Positions 9,160-17,881 of a stretch of 53,562 bases of DNA are shown in pieces. Below the pieces are notes generated by a model, which did not search any database, was not told where the DNA came from, and saw only the letters and a program-made list of their open reading frames with translations. Position 1 is the first letter of the stretch. The number at the start of each line of letters is the position of its first letter. Source of the DNA: CBDFHV01 sp965247705. GTDB lineage: Bacteria > Pseudomonadota > Alphaproteobacteria > Rhodospirillales > CAMCUA01. Where the stretch lies: assembly GCA_965247705.1 (NCBI GenBank), contig CBDFHV010000066.1, forward strand, positions 1 through 53,562. Reading direction: 5' to 3'. The translations under genes were made by a program, and so were the position numbers.

Positions 9160-11448
9160 TCAGAACCTTGTGCCGAAGTTCACTCTGACCGTTTCCTCCT
9201 TGTCGAAATCCTCCTTGAGGATGGGATAGCCGAAATCGACGCCGATCAGACCGAGCGGAGACAGCCAACTTACCCCGTAGCCCACCGACAGCCGGAGACT
9301 TCCCGTATCGTCGATCACGAATCCGCTTGATTCGAGACTACCGGAACTGCCCATGTCGGTGAAGACGCGAGCGGAGATACCCAGTTCGTTCGGCAGGCCG
9401 ATGGGAAACTGCATTTCGGCGGAGCCCGTGTAGGTCCACTCCCCGCCCAGGGCATCGTCCGTGGCCCGATCGCGAGGCCCGATACCCCCAGATTCAAATC
9501 CGCGCACGTCGTCGCCGCCGACGAAAAACCGCTCCGAGATTCGGATGTCCTTGCCAAGCGGAACGATGTAGCCGGCGCTTCCCGAAAGTGACAGCACCCA
9601 TTGATCGAGGAGCGGGAAGAATTTGGCGACCGTGACCCTGTTGCGCATGTGCTGAGAATCGCCGACCAAGCCTGCCACATCCGTGGTGAACTGCGCCACC
9701 AACCCTTCCGTCGGCGCGAACCGGTTGTCGCGAACGTCGTAGGAAATTGTGTGGGATACCTCGTTGAGAATGGACTTTCCCTCTTCCAGCCTGATCACGG
9801 CGGAAGCATTGCTGTCCACGTTCTCGATCTGGGTCTCTTGCAGCGTATATCGCCATGACTGGCGCCAATCCTCGGTAATCGGATAGCCGGCACGCAGCCT
9901 TCCGCCGGTCACCTGGCGGTCGAATGAGCTCTCGTCCTGCAGATCGCTCGTGGTGCGAAAGACATCGAATCCAGCGGCAATCTCACGATCGAGGAAGTAG
10001 GGCTCGGTGAAGCCGAGATCCACTTCACTCTTCTTCTGGGCAACGACGGTATTCAGTTTCAGACGTTGCCCCCGTCCCAAGAGATTGCGTTCCTCGATAC
10101 CAACGGTAAATAGCGCGCCGTTCGTGGTCGAGAAGCCGGCGCCGACATTCAGCGAACCCGTGGACTTTTCCTCGACGTGCACCCGAATCACCGCCTTGTC
10201 CGCGGCGGATCCGGGTTCCTCCTCCACCGACACCGTTTCGAAGAACCCCAGGTTCTGAATCCGTTGGCGTGAGCGGCGCAACTTTGCGGAGTTGAAGGCG
10301 TCGCCCTCGATGAGGCGGAACTCGCGCCGGATCACCTCGTCGACGGTGCGGACGTTTCCGGTGATGTCGATACGCTCCACGAAGACCCGGGGACCTTCGC
10401 CCACCTCGAAAGTGATGTCGATGGTCTTCTCTTCCCGGTTCCGATTGATGCGGGGTCGAACGTCCACGAAGGCGTAACCGAGGTCACCAACGGCGTCCTT
10501 CAAGCTGTCGATGGTCGTGTCCAATGTTTCGGCGTCGTACCACTCGCCTTGTTCGATCTCGATCGCCGTCGCCAGATCCTCCGGATTGAGGTCGCGCAGG
10601 CGAACGCGCGTCTCCACGGTGCCGAAAGCGTAGCGTTCGCCCTCGTTGATCGTGAAGGTGATGAAGAAGTGCTCTCGGTTTGGGGTGAGTTCGGCCACCG
10701 CCGACACGACGCGGAAGTCCGTGTACCCCTCGCTCAGATAAAACCGCCGCATCAGTTCCCGATCCAGCGTCAGTCGTTCCGGGTCGTAGGTGTCGTCGCC
10801 GCTGAAGAAGCGATACCAGCGGGTTTCCTTGGTACGGACCACCTCCCGCAGCCGGGAATCGCTATAAGCGCGGTTTCCGACAAACCGAATGCTGGCAATT
10901 TCCGTATCGTCTCCCTCGCTGATCTCGAACGCTAGGTCAACGCGATTTTGCGCCAATCGAATGACCTTGGGCTCCACCGTCGCCCCGAAGCGGCCGGTCC
11001 GGCGATAGATGTTCAGGATCCGCTCCACGTCGCTGGCCACCTTGACGCGGGTATAGATGATCCGCGGCCGCAGCGTCACCTCGGACTGGAGCGTTTCGTC
11101 GTCGATCCGCTTGTTGCCTTCGAAGGCAATGCGGTTGATAACCGGGTTCTCGACCACGGTGACAATCAAGCGATTGCCTTGCTGGCGGATCGACACATCG
11201 TCAAACAGACCAGTGGCATACAGGCTCTTCAGCGATCGATCGATGCGGGATGGATCGATAACGTCCCCTTCCTGCACCAGCAGGTAGGAGCGAACCGTAT
11301 CGGGCTCGATCCGCTGTACTCCATCAACCACGATCTCGCCGATGACGGCCGATCTCGATTGCGCCAGAACGTCCTTGGGTCCAATCGCCCCCGCCACGAG
11401 CGCCATGAACAACGCTACACCGAGACTCCAGTCGCGAAATTTCTTCAC
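9160..11448 (-). CDS. bamA: Outer membrane protein assembly factor BamA
   Basis: Central beta-barrel of the BAM complex that folds and inserts outer-membrane proteins. The protein has 762 residues. A signal peptide spans about residues 1-30 (MKKFRDWSLGVALFMALVAG, ending near VLAQS). Five POTRA domains follow to about residue 420, each opening with an I-x-x-I-x-V/F-x-G-N/V pattern (IVVDGVQRIEPDTVRSYL; IAFEGNKRIDDETL; IRFVGNRAYSDSRLREV; IDITGNVRTVDEVIRREF). The barrel carries the conserved lid motif VRGFESGGIGPRD and ends in Phe (VNFGTRF), the outer-membrane insertion signal. Confidence 0.97.
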   Translation of the reverse strand: MKKFRDWSLGVALFMALVAGAIGPKDVLAQSRSAVIGEIVVDGVQRIEPDTVRSYLLVQEGDVIDPSRIDRSLKSLYATGLFDDVSIRQQGNRLIVTVVENPVINRIAFEGNKRIDDETLQSEVTLRPRIIYTRVKVASDVERILNIYRRTGRFGATVEPKVIRLAQNRVDLAFEISEGDDTEIASIRFVGNRAYSDSRLREVVRTKETRWYRFFSGDDTYDPERLTLDRELMRRFYLSEGYTDFRVVSAVAELTPNREHFFITFTINEGERYAFGTVETRVRLRDLNPEDLATAIEIEQGEWYDAETLDTTIDSLKDAVGDLGYAFVDVRPRINRNREEKTIDITFEVGEGPRVFVERIDITGNVRTVDEVIRREFRLIEGDAFNSAKLRRSRQRIQNLGFFETVSVEEEPGSAADKAVIRVHVEEKSTGSLNVGAGFSTTNGALFTVGIEERNLLGRGQRLKLNTVVAQKKSEVDLGFTEPYFLDREIAAGFDVFRTTSDLQDESSFDRQVTGGRLRAGYPITEDWRQSWRYTLQETQIENVDSNASAVIRLEEGKSILNEVSHTISYDVRDNRFAPTEGLVAQFTTDVAGLVGDSQHMRNRVTVAKFFPLLDQWVLSLSGSAGYIVPLGKDIRISERFFVGGDDVRGFESGGIGPRDRATDDALGGEWTYTGSAEMQFPIGLPNELGISARVFTDMGSSGSLESSGFVIDDTGSLRLSVGYGVSWLSPLGLIGVDFGYPILKEDFDKEETVRVNFGTRF

Positions 11449-11461
11449 TGGAACGAATCGC

Positions 11462-12595
11462 TCACGTCATGAGTTGCTTCAAATACTGAAACACGTTCAG
11501 GTGCACCAGATCGTTCCACGTCGCGAATACCATCAGGAGCAATACCAGAATCAGGCCGAATCGGAAACCTAGCTCTTGAATCCGGTCGCTTAGGGGTCGT
11601 CTCAGCACCGCCTCGAAGGCGTAGAAGAACAGGTGGCCCCCGTCCAGCATGGGAATTGGCAGCAAGTTGACCAGACCCAGGTTTACCGACAAGGCGGCCA
11701 TGAACAGGATCAGGTTGACCAGGCCGCCCTGGGCCATGTCGCCGGACATCTGCGCGATTCGCAAGGGTCCGCCCAATTCCTCGGTATTGCGGGCCCCGGT
11801 GATGATTTGGCCCAGGTATGACAGAATCTGGCCGGTCAGGGCCGCCGTTCGCTCGGCCGCCATCCAGGTTGCGCTTAAGGGATCGTGTCTTTCATATCCC
11901 ACCTGGGCGGGGTCGGGCCTGACACCCAACAGGCCGATTTGCCGAGGATCCGCACCTTCGCCCAGATCGTGCATCCGGGGGACCGCCGTCAGGGCGAGGC
12001 GTTCCTCGCCGCGAAGTACATCGAAGGTCAGGCGCTTTTCCGGACTGGCGCTGACGATGACCCGCAAATCGTCGAACCACTCGATCGGCTCCCCACCGAC
12101 AGCGAAGATACGGTCGCCGGGTTGAAACCCTGCCTCGGCCGCGGCGCTGTCTTCTATGACGCTGCCCACGCCCGCCAACGGGGCCGGGCTGCCGGTGATG
12201 GCGAAAAGTCCGGCCAGCACCACGATGGCGAACAGAAAATTGGCGACAGGCCCCGCCACCACGATAGCGGCCCGCTGGGACAGGCGCTTGTAGTGAAAGG
12301 AAACCGCTTTTTCCTCCGGCGGCAGCAACCGGTCGTCCTCGCCCCAGCCCACCGCGTCCTTTTCCCCGAACATCTTGACGTAGCCGCCCAACGGTATGGC
12401 GCTGATCTTCCACCGCGTTCCGACGCGGTCGGTCCAGCCGTAGATTTCGGGCCCGAAGCCGATAGAAAACACCTCCACCCGTACATTGTTGTAGCGCGCG
12501 ACAAGGTAGTGTCCCAGTTCGTGAACGAAAACGAGGACCGTAAGGACCACGAGGAAGAGAATCACGTAGTCCCAAATGAAATTGAGATAGCTCAT
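11462..12595 (-). CDS. rseP: RIP metalloprotease RseP (site-2 protease)
   Basis: Intramembrane zinc protease that cuts anti-sigma factors and remnant signal peptides within the inner membrane. The zinc motif HELGH is at residues 25-29 in the first membrane helix (LVFVHELGHYLVARYNNV). One PDZ domain lies about residues 115-200 (GSVIEDSAAAEAGFQPGDRI). The second active-site segment NLLPIPMLDGGHLFFY is in the third helix, with a last helix near the C-terminus. Length 377 fits the single-PDZ alphaproteobacterial form. Located between dxr and bamA, the common arrangement. Confidence 0.96.
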   Translation of the reverse strand: MSYLNFIWDYVILFLVVLTVLVFVHELGHYLVARYNNVRVEVFSIGFGPEIYGWTDRVGTRWKISAIPLGGYVKMFGEKDAVGWGEDDRLLPPEEKAVSFHYKRLSQRAAIVVAGPVANFLFAIVVLAGLFAITGSPAPLAGVGSVIEDSAAAEAGFQPGDRIFAVGGEPIEWFDDLRVIVSASPEKRLTFDVLRGEERLALTAVPRMHDLGEGADPRQIGLLGVRPDPAQVGYERHDPLSATWMAAERTAALTGQILSYLGQIITGARNTEELGGPLRIAQMSGDMAQGGLVNLILFMAALSVNLGLVNLLPIPMLDGGHLFFYAFEAVLRRPLSDRIQELGFRFGLILVLLLMVFATWNDLVHLNVFQYLKQLMT

Positions 12596-12628
12596 GGGGT
12601 GATGAAATTCCGTCTCGACAGGCGGCCG

Positions 12629-13819
12629 TCAGGCCCCGATTCGTGCAACAAGCTCTTCGGCGATGGCGCGCGCGGCGCGGTCCGCTTCGTTGACATCGTC
12701 AACGGTCTCCAGATTGCCATTTGGCGCCGTCTCCAGGACTTTCTCCACGATTTTCGGAATATCCAGGAATCCTATCCTGCGCTGGAGGAAGCCGCACACG
12801 GCCACTTCGTTGGCCGCGTTCAATATGTTGGGGGCGGCACCGCCGGTCCGCAAGGCCTCTTGCGATAGGCGAAGGGCCGGAAACCGCTCCAAGTCCGGCG
12901 CTTCGAAGGTCAGCGTGCCGACGTCTTCAAGTCGCAGCCTGGGCGTCGGCGCCGCCATGCGCCGCGGCCATCCGAGGGCAAAGGCGATCGGCGTGCGCAT
13001 GTCCGGCGTTCCCAGTTGGGCGAGGACCGAACCATCCACGTACTCGACCATGCTGTGAACCACCGACTGGGGATGAACGAGGATACCGATGCGATCTTTC
13101 GTCACTGGAAACAGATGATAGGCCTCGATGCTTTCCAGGCCCTTGTTCATCATGGTGGCGGAATCCACCGAGATCTTGGCCCCCATGCTCCAGTTAGGGT
13201 GGGCGACCGCCTCCTCGGGCGTAACATGGGCCATGGTCTCGCGGTTGCGCTCGCGGAAGGGGCCGCCCGAGGCGGTGAGAACAATCCGCTCGACTTTATC
13301 GGGTTGCTCGAAATCGAATACCTGGAAGATGGCGCTATGTTCGGAATCGACGGGCAGGAGAGTCGCCCTATGGCGCTGTATTTCGCGCATCAGCACGTCG
13401 CCGGCGCAGACCAGGCATTCCTTGTTGGCCAGGGCAACCACGACGCCACGCCGCGCCGCCGCCAAGGTTGGCGGCAATCCGGCGGCGCCGACGATGGCCG
13501 ACATGACCCACTCCGCCGGCCGTGCCGCCGCCTCGACCACCGCTTCGGCACCGGCCATCGCCTCGACACCCGATCCGGCAAGGCACTCCTTCAGCCGTCC
13601 GTAGCGGTCGGGATCGGCCACCACCGCGACCCGGGCACCCAAGGCGCGGGCTTGCTTGGCCACAAGTTCGGCGTTGCCATTCGCGGTCAGGGCTTCGACC
13701 CTGAACCGGTCCGGCTGCCGGCTTATCAGATCGACGGTATTGCAGCCGACGGACCCCGTGGAACCCAAAATCGTGACCGACCGCGGCGCGACCTGGGGAA
13801 GAATCTTGGAAACCGTCAT
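12629..13819 (-). CDS. dxr: 1-deoxy-D-xylulose 5-phosphate reductoisomerase
   Basis: Converts DXP to 2-C-methyl-D-erythritol 4-phosphate with NADPH, the committed step of the MEP isoprenoid route. The 396-residue protein has the NADPH motif ILGSTGSVGCNTVDLI at about residues 17-32, ALANKECLVCAG for the central region, the metal/substrate segments VDSEHSAIFQ and TASGGPFRERNRETM, and NWSMGAKISVDSATMMNKGL. The start overlaps the cdsA stop by 4 bases. Gene order uppS-cdsA-dxr-rseP is widely conserved and links polyprenol, phospholipid and isoprenoid synthesis. Confidence 0.97.
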   Translation of the reverse strand: MTVSKILPQVAPRSVTILGSTGSVGCNTVDLISRQPDRFRVEALTANGNAELVAKQARALGARVAVVADPDRYGRLKECLAGSGVEAMAGAEAVVEAAARPAEWVMSAIVGAAGLPPTLAAARRGVVVALANKECLVCAGDVLMREIQRHRATLLPVDSEHSAIFQVFDFEQPDKVERIVLTASGGPFRERNRETMAHVTPEEAVAHPNWSMGAKISVDSATMMNKGLESIEAYHLFPVTKDRIGILVHPQSVVHSMVEYVDGSVLAQLGTPDMRTPIAFALGWPRRMAAPTPRLRLEDVGTLTFEAPDLERFPALRLSQEALRTGGAAPNILNAANEVAVCGFLQRRIGFLDIPKIVEKVLETAPNGNLETVDDVNEADRAARAIAEELVARIGA

Positions 13820-14658
13820 CGTGCCAACGGGCTCCCCGCGAGCACACGAACGCAGGCGGCGCCGATGGCCGCGGCCAGAAGGCCGTCCACCCGATCGAAC
13901 AAACCGCCGTGCCCGGGGATCAGTCCGCCAATATCCTTCACTTCAAACCGCCGCTTCACCCATGATTCGAACAGGTCGCCGGCTTGAGAAAGGGCGGCAA
14001 GCACGGCGGTCACCACGGCCACCCAGATCAGTGCCGGGGCGCCGAAGGCCATCGCAACCATGGTACCGACGGCGGTCGCCGCCGCCACGCCGCCGAGCAA
14101 ACCGGCCCAGGTCTTGTTGGGGCTTATCGAAGGGGCGAGCCGCGGGCCCCCCAGTGCCCGGCCCGCCGCATAGGCGCCGATGTCCGTGGCCCAGACCAGA
14201 GCCAAAAGCCAGAACAGGGTCTGCAGCCCCAGTTCCGGTTCGGCGCGAAGCCACGTCAGGGCCAGGGAGGCCACACCCATATAGACCGCTCCGCCGGCCA
14301 GCCAGGCACCGCGACCGACAGTTCCCATGACCGCGGCGCGCAGCGCCAAAACGGCGACGACGCCGAGACCGGCGACGGCAACAACGCCCAGGGCCAGGTC
14401 CGGGCGGGAGAGCAAATTGATCATGGCAAGGCCCGACAGCGCCGGCGCCGCTATCAACAAGGTCAACCGCCAGGAACTGAAACCGGCGCACAATCGGCCC
14501 CATTCCCAGGCAAGCACGACCACCATGAGGGCCACCATGACGTTGAAGTAGACGGTCCCCACATAGACGACAAGCAAGACAAGGGGCGCCAGGACCATGG
14601 CTGACACGACGCGCCGGATCAGGTTACCTCGGTGGGCGTCAGCCACCGGCGGCGCCAT
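13816..14658 (-). CDS. cdsA: Phosphatidate cytidylyltransferase
   Basis: Integral membrane enzyme making CDP-diacylglycerol from phosphatidic acid and CTP. The chosen ATG at 14658 gives 280 residues and overlaps the end of uppS by 20 bases; the longer open frame upstream is an uppS shadow. There are seven or more hydrophobic segments (AMVLAPLVLLVVYVGTVYF, VALMVVVLAWEWGRL and others). The signature of the family is near the C-terminus: WATDIGAYAAGRALGG, SPNKTWAGLLGG and the metal-binding SWVKRRFEVKDIGGLIPGHG with GLFDRVDG. Confidence 0.95.
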   Translation of the reverse strand: MAPPVADAHRGNLIRRVVSAMVLAPLVLLVVYVGTVYFNVMVALMVVVLAWEWGRLCAGFSSWRLTLLIAAPALSGLAMINLLSRPDLALGVVAVAGLGVVAVLALRAAVMGTVGRGAWLAGGAVYMGVASLALTWLRAEPELGLQTLFWLLALVWATDIGAYAAGRALGGPRLAPSISPNKTWAGLLGGVAAATAVGTMVAMAFGAPALIWVAVVTAVLAALSQAGDLFESWVKRRFEVKDIGGLIPGHGGLFDRVDGLLAAAIGAACVRVLAGSPLAR

Positions 14659-15373
14659 ATCGTCGCTCGCGACCCAGGTACAGCTCGATGGCCTGCTCCA
14701 GATCCTCGCGGGAGAAGTCGGGCCACAGGGTGTCCAGGAACACGAACTCGGTATAGGCCAGCTGCCAGAGCAGAAAGTTGCTGATTCGCTGCTCACCGCT
14801 GGTGCGGATCAACAGGTCCGGGTCCGGGATGTCGGCGGTGAACAGATGACCCGCGAACAGGTCCTCGTCGACATCCTCGGGCGCCACGGTGCCCGCCCGC
14901 ACCGCCTCGGCGATGGCATGCGCCGCGTTGACGATTTCAGACCGTCCCCCGTAGTTGAGCGCGATGACCAGGTTGAGCATGCCGTTGTCCGCGGTCTGGA
15001 CTTCCGCGGCTTGGATCATTTCGACAATGTCCGAAGGCAGCCGCCGCCGGTCGCCGATGATCTGCAAACGCACCCCATTGCGATGTAGAAATTCGAGCTC
15101 GGTCCGCAAATAGAACCGCAACAACCCCATGAGGTCGTTGATCTCGGCGCTGGGGCGTTTCCAGTTCTCCGACGAGAACCCGAACAGGGTGAGACAGGAG
15201 ATTCCCAGTTCCACGGCCGCTTCCACGGTCACCTTTACCGCCTCGGCGCCACGCTTGTGGCCGGCCGTGCGGGGCAAACCGCGACGCATGGCCCAGCGAC
15301 CATTGCCGTCCATAATAATGGCGACGTGCAACGGCGGAACAAGAACCTCCTTTTGTACTGGCGCTACTTTCAT
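14639..15373 (-). CDS. uppS: Undecaprenyl diphosphate synthase (cis-prenyltransferase)
   Basis: Builds the C55 lipid carrier for peptidoglycan and O-antigen from farnesyl-PP and isopentenyl-PP. From the ATG at 15373 it has 244 residues. Family motifs are HVAIIMDGNGRWAMRRGL with the catalytic Asp, GHKRGAEAV, the FSSENWKRP motif, and the C-terminal DLLIRTSGEQRISNFLLWQL followed by AYTEFVFLDTLWPDF. A frame extending upstream to 15421 runs into frr and lacks family residues. frr lies 4 bases upstream. Confidence 0.96.
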   Translation of the reverse strand: MKVAPVQKEVLVPPLHVAIIMDGNGRWAMRRGLPRTAGHKRGAEAVKVTVEAAVELGISCLTLFGFSSENWKRPSAEINDLMGLLRFYLRTELEFLHRNGVRLQIIGDRRRLPSDIVEMIQAAEVQTADNGMLNLVIALNYGGRSEIVNAAHAIAEAVRAGTVAPEDVDEDLFAGHLFTADIPDPDLLIRTSGEQRISNFLLWQLAYTEFVFLDTLWPDFSREDLEQAIELYLGRERRYGAAGG

Positions 15374-15377
15374 GGCG

Positions 15378-15965
15378 TCAGACCTGAAGGATGTCCTGTT
15401 CCTTGTTGGCCAGGATCTCATCGATTTTGGCGATGATTTCGTCCGTCAGTTTCTGAACCTCCTGGGCTTCGTCGTGGGCCGCGTCCTTGGATATGTCGCT
15501 GTTTTTCTCAAGTTTCTTCAGATCGTCCATACCGTGCCGGCGAACGTTGCGGACGGCGACACGTGCGTCCTCGGCGTACTTGCCGGCGACTTTTCCCAAT
15601 TCCACGCGGCGCTCCTCCGTCAGGGTCGGAATGGGCACCCGCACCAATTGCCCGTCGGAGGACGGATTGAGGCCCAGACCCGAATCGCGAATGGCCTTTT
15701 CCACCGCTTTCACGAGGCTCTTGTCCCAAACCTGAACGCTGAGCATGCGCGGGTCGGGAACGTTGACGCTGCCCACCTGGGTAAGGGGCGTCCTGCTGCC
15801 GTAGGCATCGACGTGCACCGGGTCGAGGAGGTTCGCCGAGGCCCGTCCCGTGCGCAGTCCGGCATATTCCCGATGCAGCACCTCCACGGCACCCTCCATC
15901 CTGCGGCGAAGGTCTTTCTTGATGTCGCCGACGTTCTTGGTGGCGCCCATGTTGGCCTCTGCCAC
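15378..15965 (-). CDS. frr: Ribosome recycling factor
   Basis: With EF-G it splits post-termination ribosomes. The start is a GTG (MAEANMGATKN...) with AAGGA 8 bases upstream; a second candidate ATG lies 15 bases further in. The protein has 195 residues, or 190 from the ATG. Conserved features are the long-helix opening KKDLRRRMEGAVEVL, the near-invariant YAGLRTGRASANLLD, the segment PDPRMLSVQVWDKSLVKAVE, and the basic C-terminal helix VRNVRRHGMDDLKKLEKN. The preceding pyrH stop is 2 bases away. Confidence 0.96.
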   Translation of the reverse strand: MAEANMGATKNVGDIKKDLRRRMEGAVEVLHREYAGLRTGRASANLLDPVHVDAYGSRTPLTQVGSVNVPDPRMLSVQVWDKSLVKAVEKAIRDSGLGLNPSSDGQLVRVPIPTLTEERRVELGKVAGKYAEDARVAVRNVRRHGMDDLKKLEKNSDISKDAAHDEAQEVQKLTDEIIAKIDEILANKEQDILQV

Positions 15966-15967
15966 GA

Positions 15968-16696
15968 TCAGCTTCCTTCATCGATGATGGTGCAGCGTCC
16001 CACGCCAGTGATGACTTGCGCGAAAGCCCCCGGATTGTGAAGGGAAAAGACCAGAATGGGAACCTTGTTTTCTCGCGCCAGGGCGATCGCGGCAGTGTCC
16101 ATGACTTTCAAGTTCCGGGTCAGGACCTCCTGATAGGACAAGCGGTCATAGCGCTCCGCCGAGGGATCCTTCTTGGGGTCGGCGCTATAGACACCGTCCA
16201 CCTGGGTTGCCTTGAGCAGGGCGTCGCACACCATCTCCGAGGCCCGCAGGGCCGCCGCCGTATCGGTGGTGAAGAAGGGATTTCCGGTTCCGGCGGCGAA
16301 GATGACGATGCGGCCTTTTTCCATGTGCCGGACCGCGCGCCGTCGGATATAGGGTTCGCAGACGCTCGACATGGGTATGGCGGACAGAACCCGGGTCTGC
16401 ATCCCGTGCGCCTCCAGCACGCTCTGCAGCGCCAGTGAATTGATGACCGTCGCCAGCATTCCCATGTGGTCGGCCGTGGAACGTTCGATGGAATCGGCGG
16501 CGCCGGAGACGCCCCGGAAGATATTGCCGCCGCCGACCACCAGGCAGATCTGAACGCCCATTTCGGACACGTCCCGGATCTCGCTGGAAACCCTTTCCAC
16601 CATGGCGGAATCGAGGCCATAGGGCTGATCGCCCATAAGGCCCTCGCCGGACAGCTTCAGGAGGACGCGCTGGAACTTTGGTTTGGATGCCGCCAT
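15968..16696 (-). CDS. pyrH: Uridylate kinase
   Basis: Phosphorylates UMP to UDP in pyrimidine nucleotide synthesis. From the ATG at 16696 the protein has 242 residues, a normal length. Motifs of the amino-acid-kinase fold are RVLLKLSGEGLMGDQ near the N-terminus, the glycine loop LVVGGGNIFRGVSG, DHMGMLATVINSLAL, and the nucleotide region FAAGTGNPFFTTDTAAALRA. Residues preceding this Met in the open frame fall in the gap after tsf and do not match the family. Confidence 0.96.
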   Translation of the reverse strand: MAASKPKFQRVLLKLSGEGLMGDQPYGLDSAMVERVSSEIRDVSEMGVQICLVVGGGNIFRGVSGAADSIERSTADHMGMLATVINSLALQSVLEAHGMQTRVLSAIPMSSVCEPYIRRRAVRHMEKGRIVIFAAGTGNPFFTTDTAAALRASEMVCDALLKATQVDGVYSADPKKDPSAERYDRLSYQEVLTRNLKVMDTAAIALARENKVPILVFSLHNPGAFAQVITGVGRCTIIDEGS

Positions 16697-16847
16697 GCCT
16701 TCGCGCCCTTGGGGATGCCCGGTACCGCCGATACGCCGGCACCGAACGTCGGTTTGGCGCCAAGGCTGCGACGTCGAATCGGACGATGCGAGATCGGCGG
16801 GAGCATACACCATTCCCCCGCCGGCGTCCCCCATCCGGACCGCCGGC

Positions 16848-16881
16848 TTGCGCCGGGACCGAAGCCTTGCGCCGGGACCGA
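16848..16881. repeat. Two tandem 19-bp units after tsf
   Basis: The 15-mer ttgcgccgggaccga occurs at 16848-16862 and again at 16867-16881, a period of 19 bases, directly after the tsf stop codon in the 189-bp tsf-pyrH spacer. The rest of the spacer shows no gene. Confidence 0.6.
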
Positions 16882-16885
16882 GGCC

Positions 16886-17809
16886 TTAGCCGGATACGGC
16901 CGCCGCCACCTCGGCCGCGAAATCCTGTTGCTCCCGCTCCACGCCTTCGCCCAGCTTGAATCGGGCAAAGTCTTTTAGAACGATGTCTTGACCAACTTCC
17001 TTGGAGCGATTTTCGAGAACCTTCGACACCAACGTCTCGCCGTCGATGACAAATGTCTGGTCGAGCAGGCAAACCTCTTCGTAGAACTTGCGCAGGCGGC
17101 CTTCCACCATCTTCTCGATAATGTTCTCCGGTTTGCCGGACGCACGGGCCTGTTCGGTCAATATCGCGCGCTCCCGCTCAAGGACCGTGGGGTCGAGGCG
17201 GTCGCGGGACAGGGACAGGGGCGAGGTCGCGGCCACATGCATCGCCAACTGCTTCCCCAGTGCGGCCAGCCCGTCGGCGGCGGCGGCGGATTCGAGGGCC
17301 ACCAGGACGCCGATCTTGCCCATGCCCGCCGAGACCGCGTTGTGGACGTAGGCGGTGACCACCCCCTTGTCGACAGCCAGCGCCGCGCACCGTCGCAAGT
17401 TCATGTTTTCGCCGATGGTGGCGATCATGTGGTTGACCTGCTCGTCGACCGAACGGCCTTCCCCATAGGGTTTGGCCTTCAAGGCCTCCAGATCGCCGCC
17501 GCATTCCAGGGCGAGGGACGCGACTTTGGCCACGAACGCCTGAAAGTCGGCGTTGCGGGCCACGAAATCGGTTTCGGAATTGATCTCGACGACAGCGCCC
17601 CGGGTATCGGCCGTCGCCACCGCGACCAGGCCTTCGGCCGCGACCCGTCCGGCCTTCTTGGCCGCCGCCGCGAGGCCCTTCTTGCGCAGCCAATCGACGG
17701 CCGCTTCCAGGTCGCCACCGGTTTCTTGCAGGGCTTTCTTGCAGTCCATCATGCCGGTCCCGGTCTTCTCGCGAAGGTCCTTCACGAGGCCCGCCGTGAT
17801 CTCAGCCAT
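16886..17809 (-). CDS. tsf: Elongation factor Ts
   Basis: Nucleotide exchange factor for EF-Tu. The protein has 307 residues. It opens with the UBA-like module (ITAGLVKDLREKTGTGMMDC then KKALQETGGDLEAAVDWLRK), with the signature TGTGMMDCKKAL. The core domain contains INSETDFVARNADFQAFV, the second conserved signature. The AGAGG-type ribosome binding site AGAGGTAGAGG directly precedes the ATG. Located 72 bases after rpsB; rpsB-tsf is a near-universal pair. Confidence 0.97.
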   Translation of the reverse strand: MAEITAGLVKDLREKTGTGMMDCKKALQETGGDLEAAVDWLRKKGLAAAAKKAGRVAAEGLVAVATADTRGAVVEINSETDFVARNADFQAFVAKVASLALECGGDLEALKAKPYGEGRSVDEQVNHMIATIGENMNLRRCAALAVDKGVVTAYVHNAVSAGMGKIGVLVALESAAAADGLAALGKQLAMHVAATSPLSLSRDRLDPTVLERERAILTEQARASGKPENIIEKMVEGRLRKFYEEVCLLDQTFVIDGETLVSKVLENRSKEVGQDIVLKDFARFKLGEGVEREQQDFAAEVAAAVSG

Positions 17810-17881
17810 CCTCTACCTCTCTATCAAATATATAACGTAACCCACTGAAAACATATGGATTTGCAATCCGAATACGTGGAT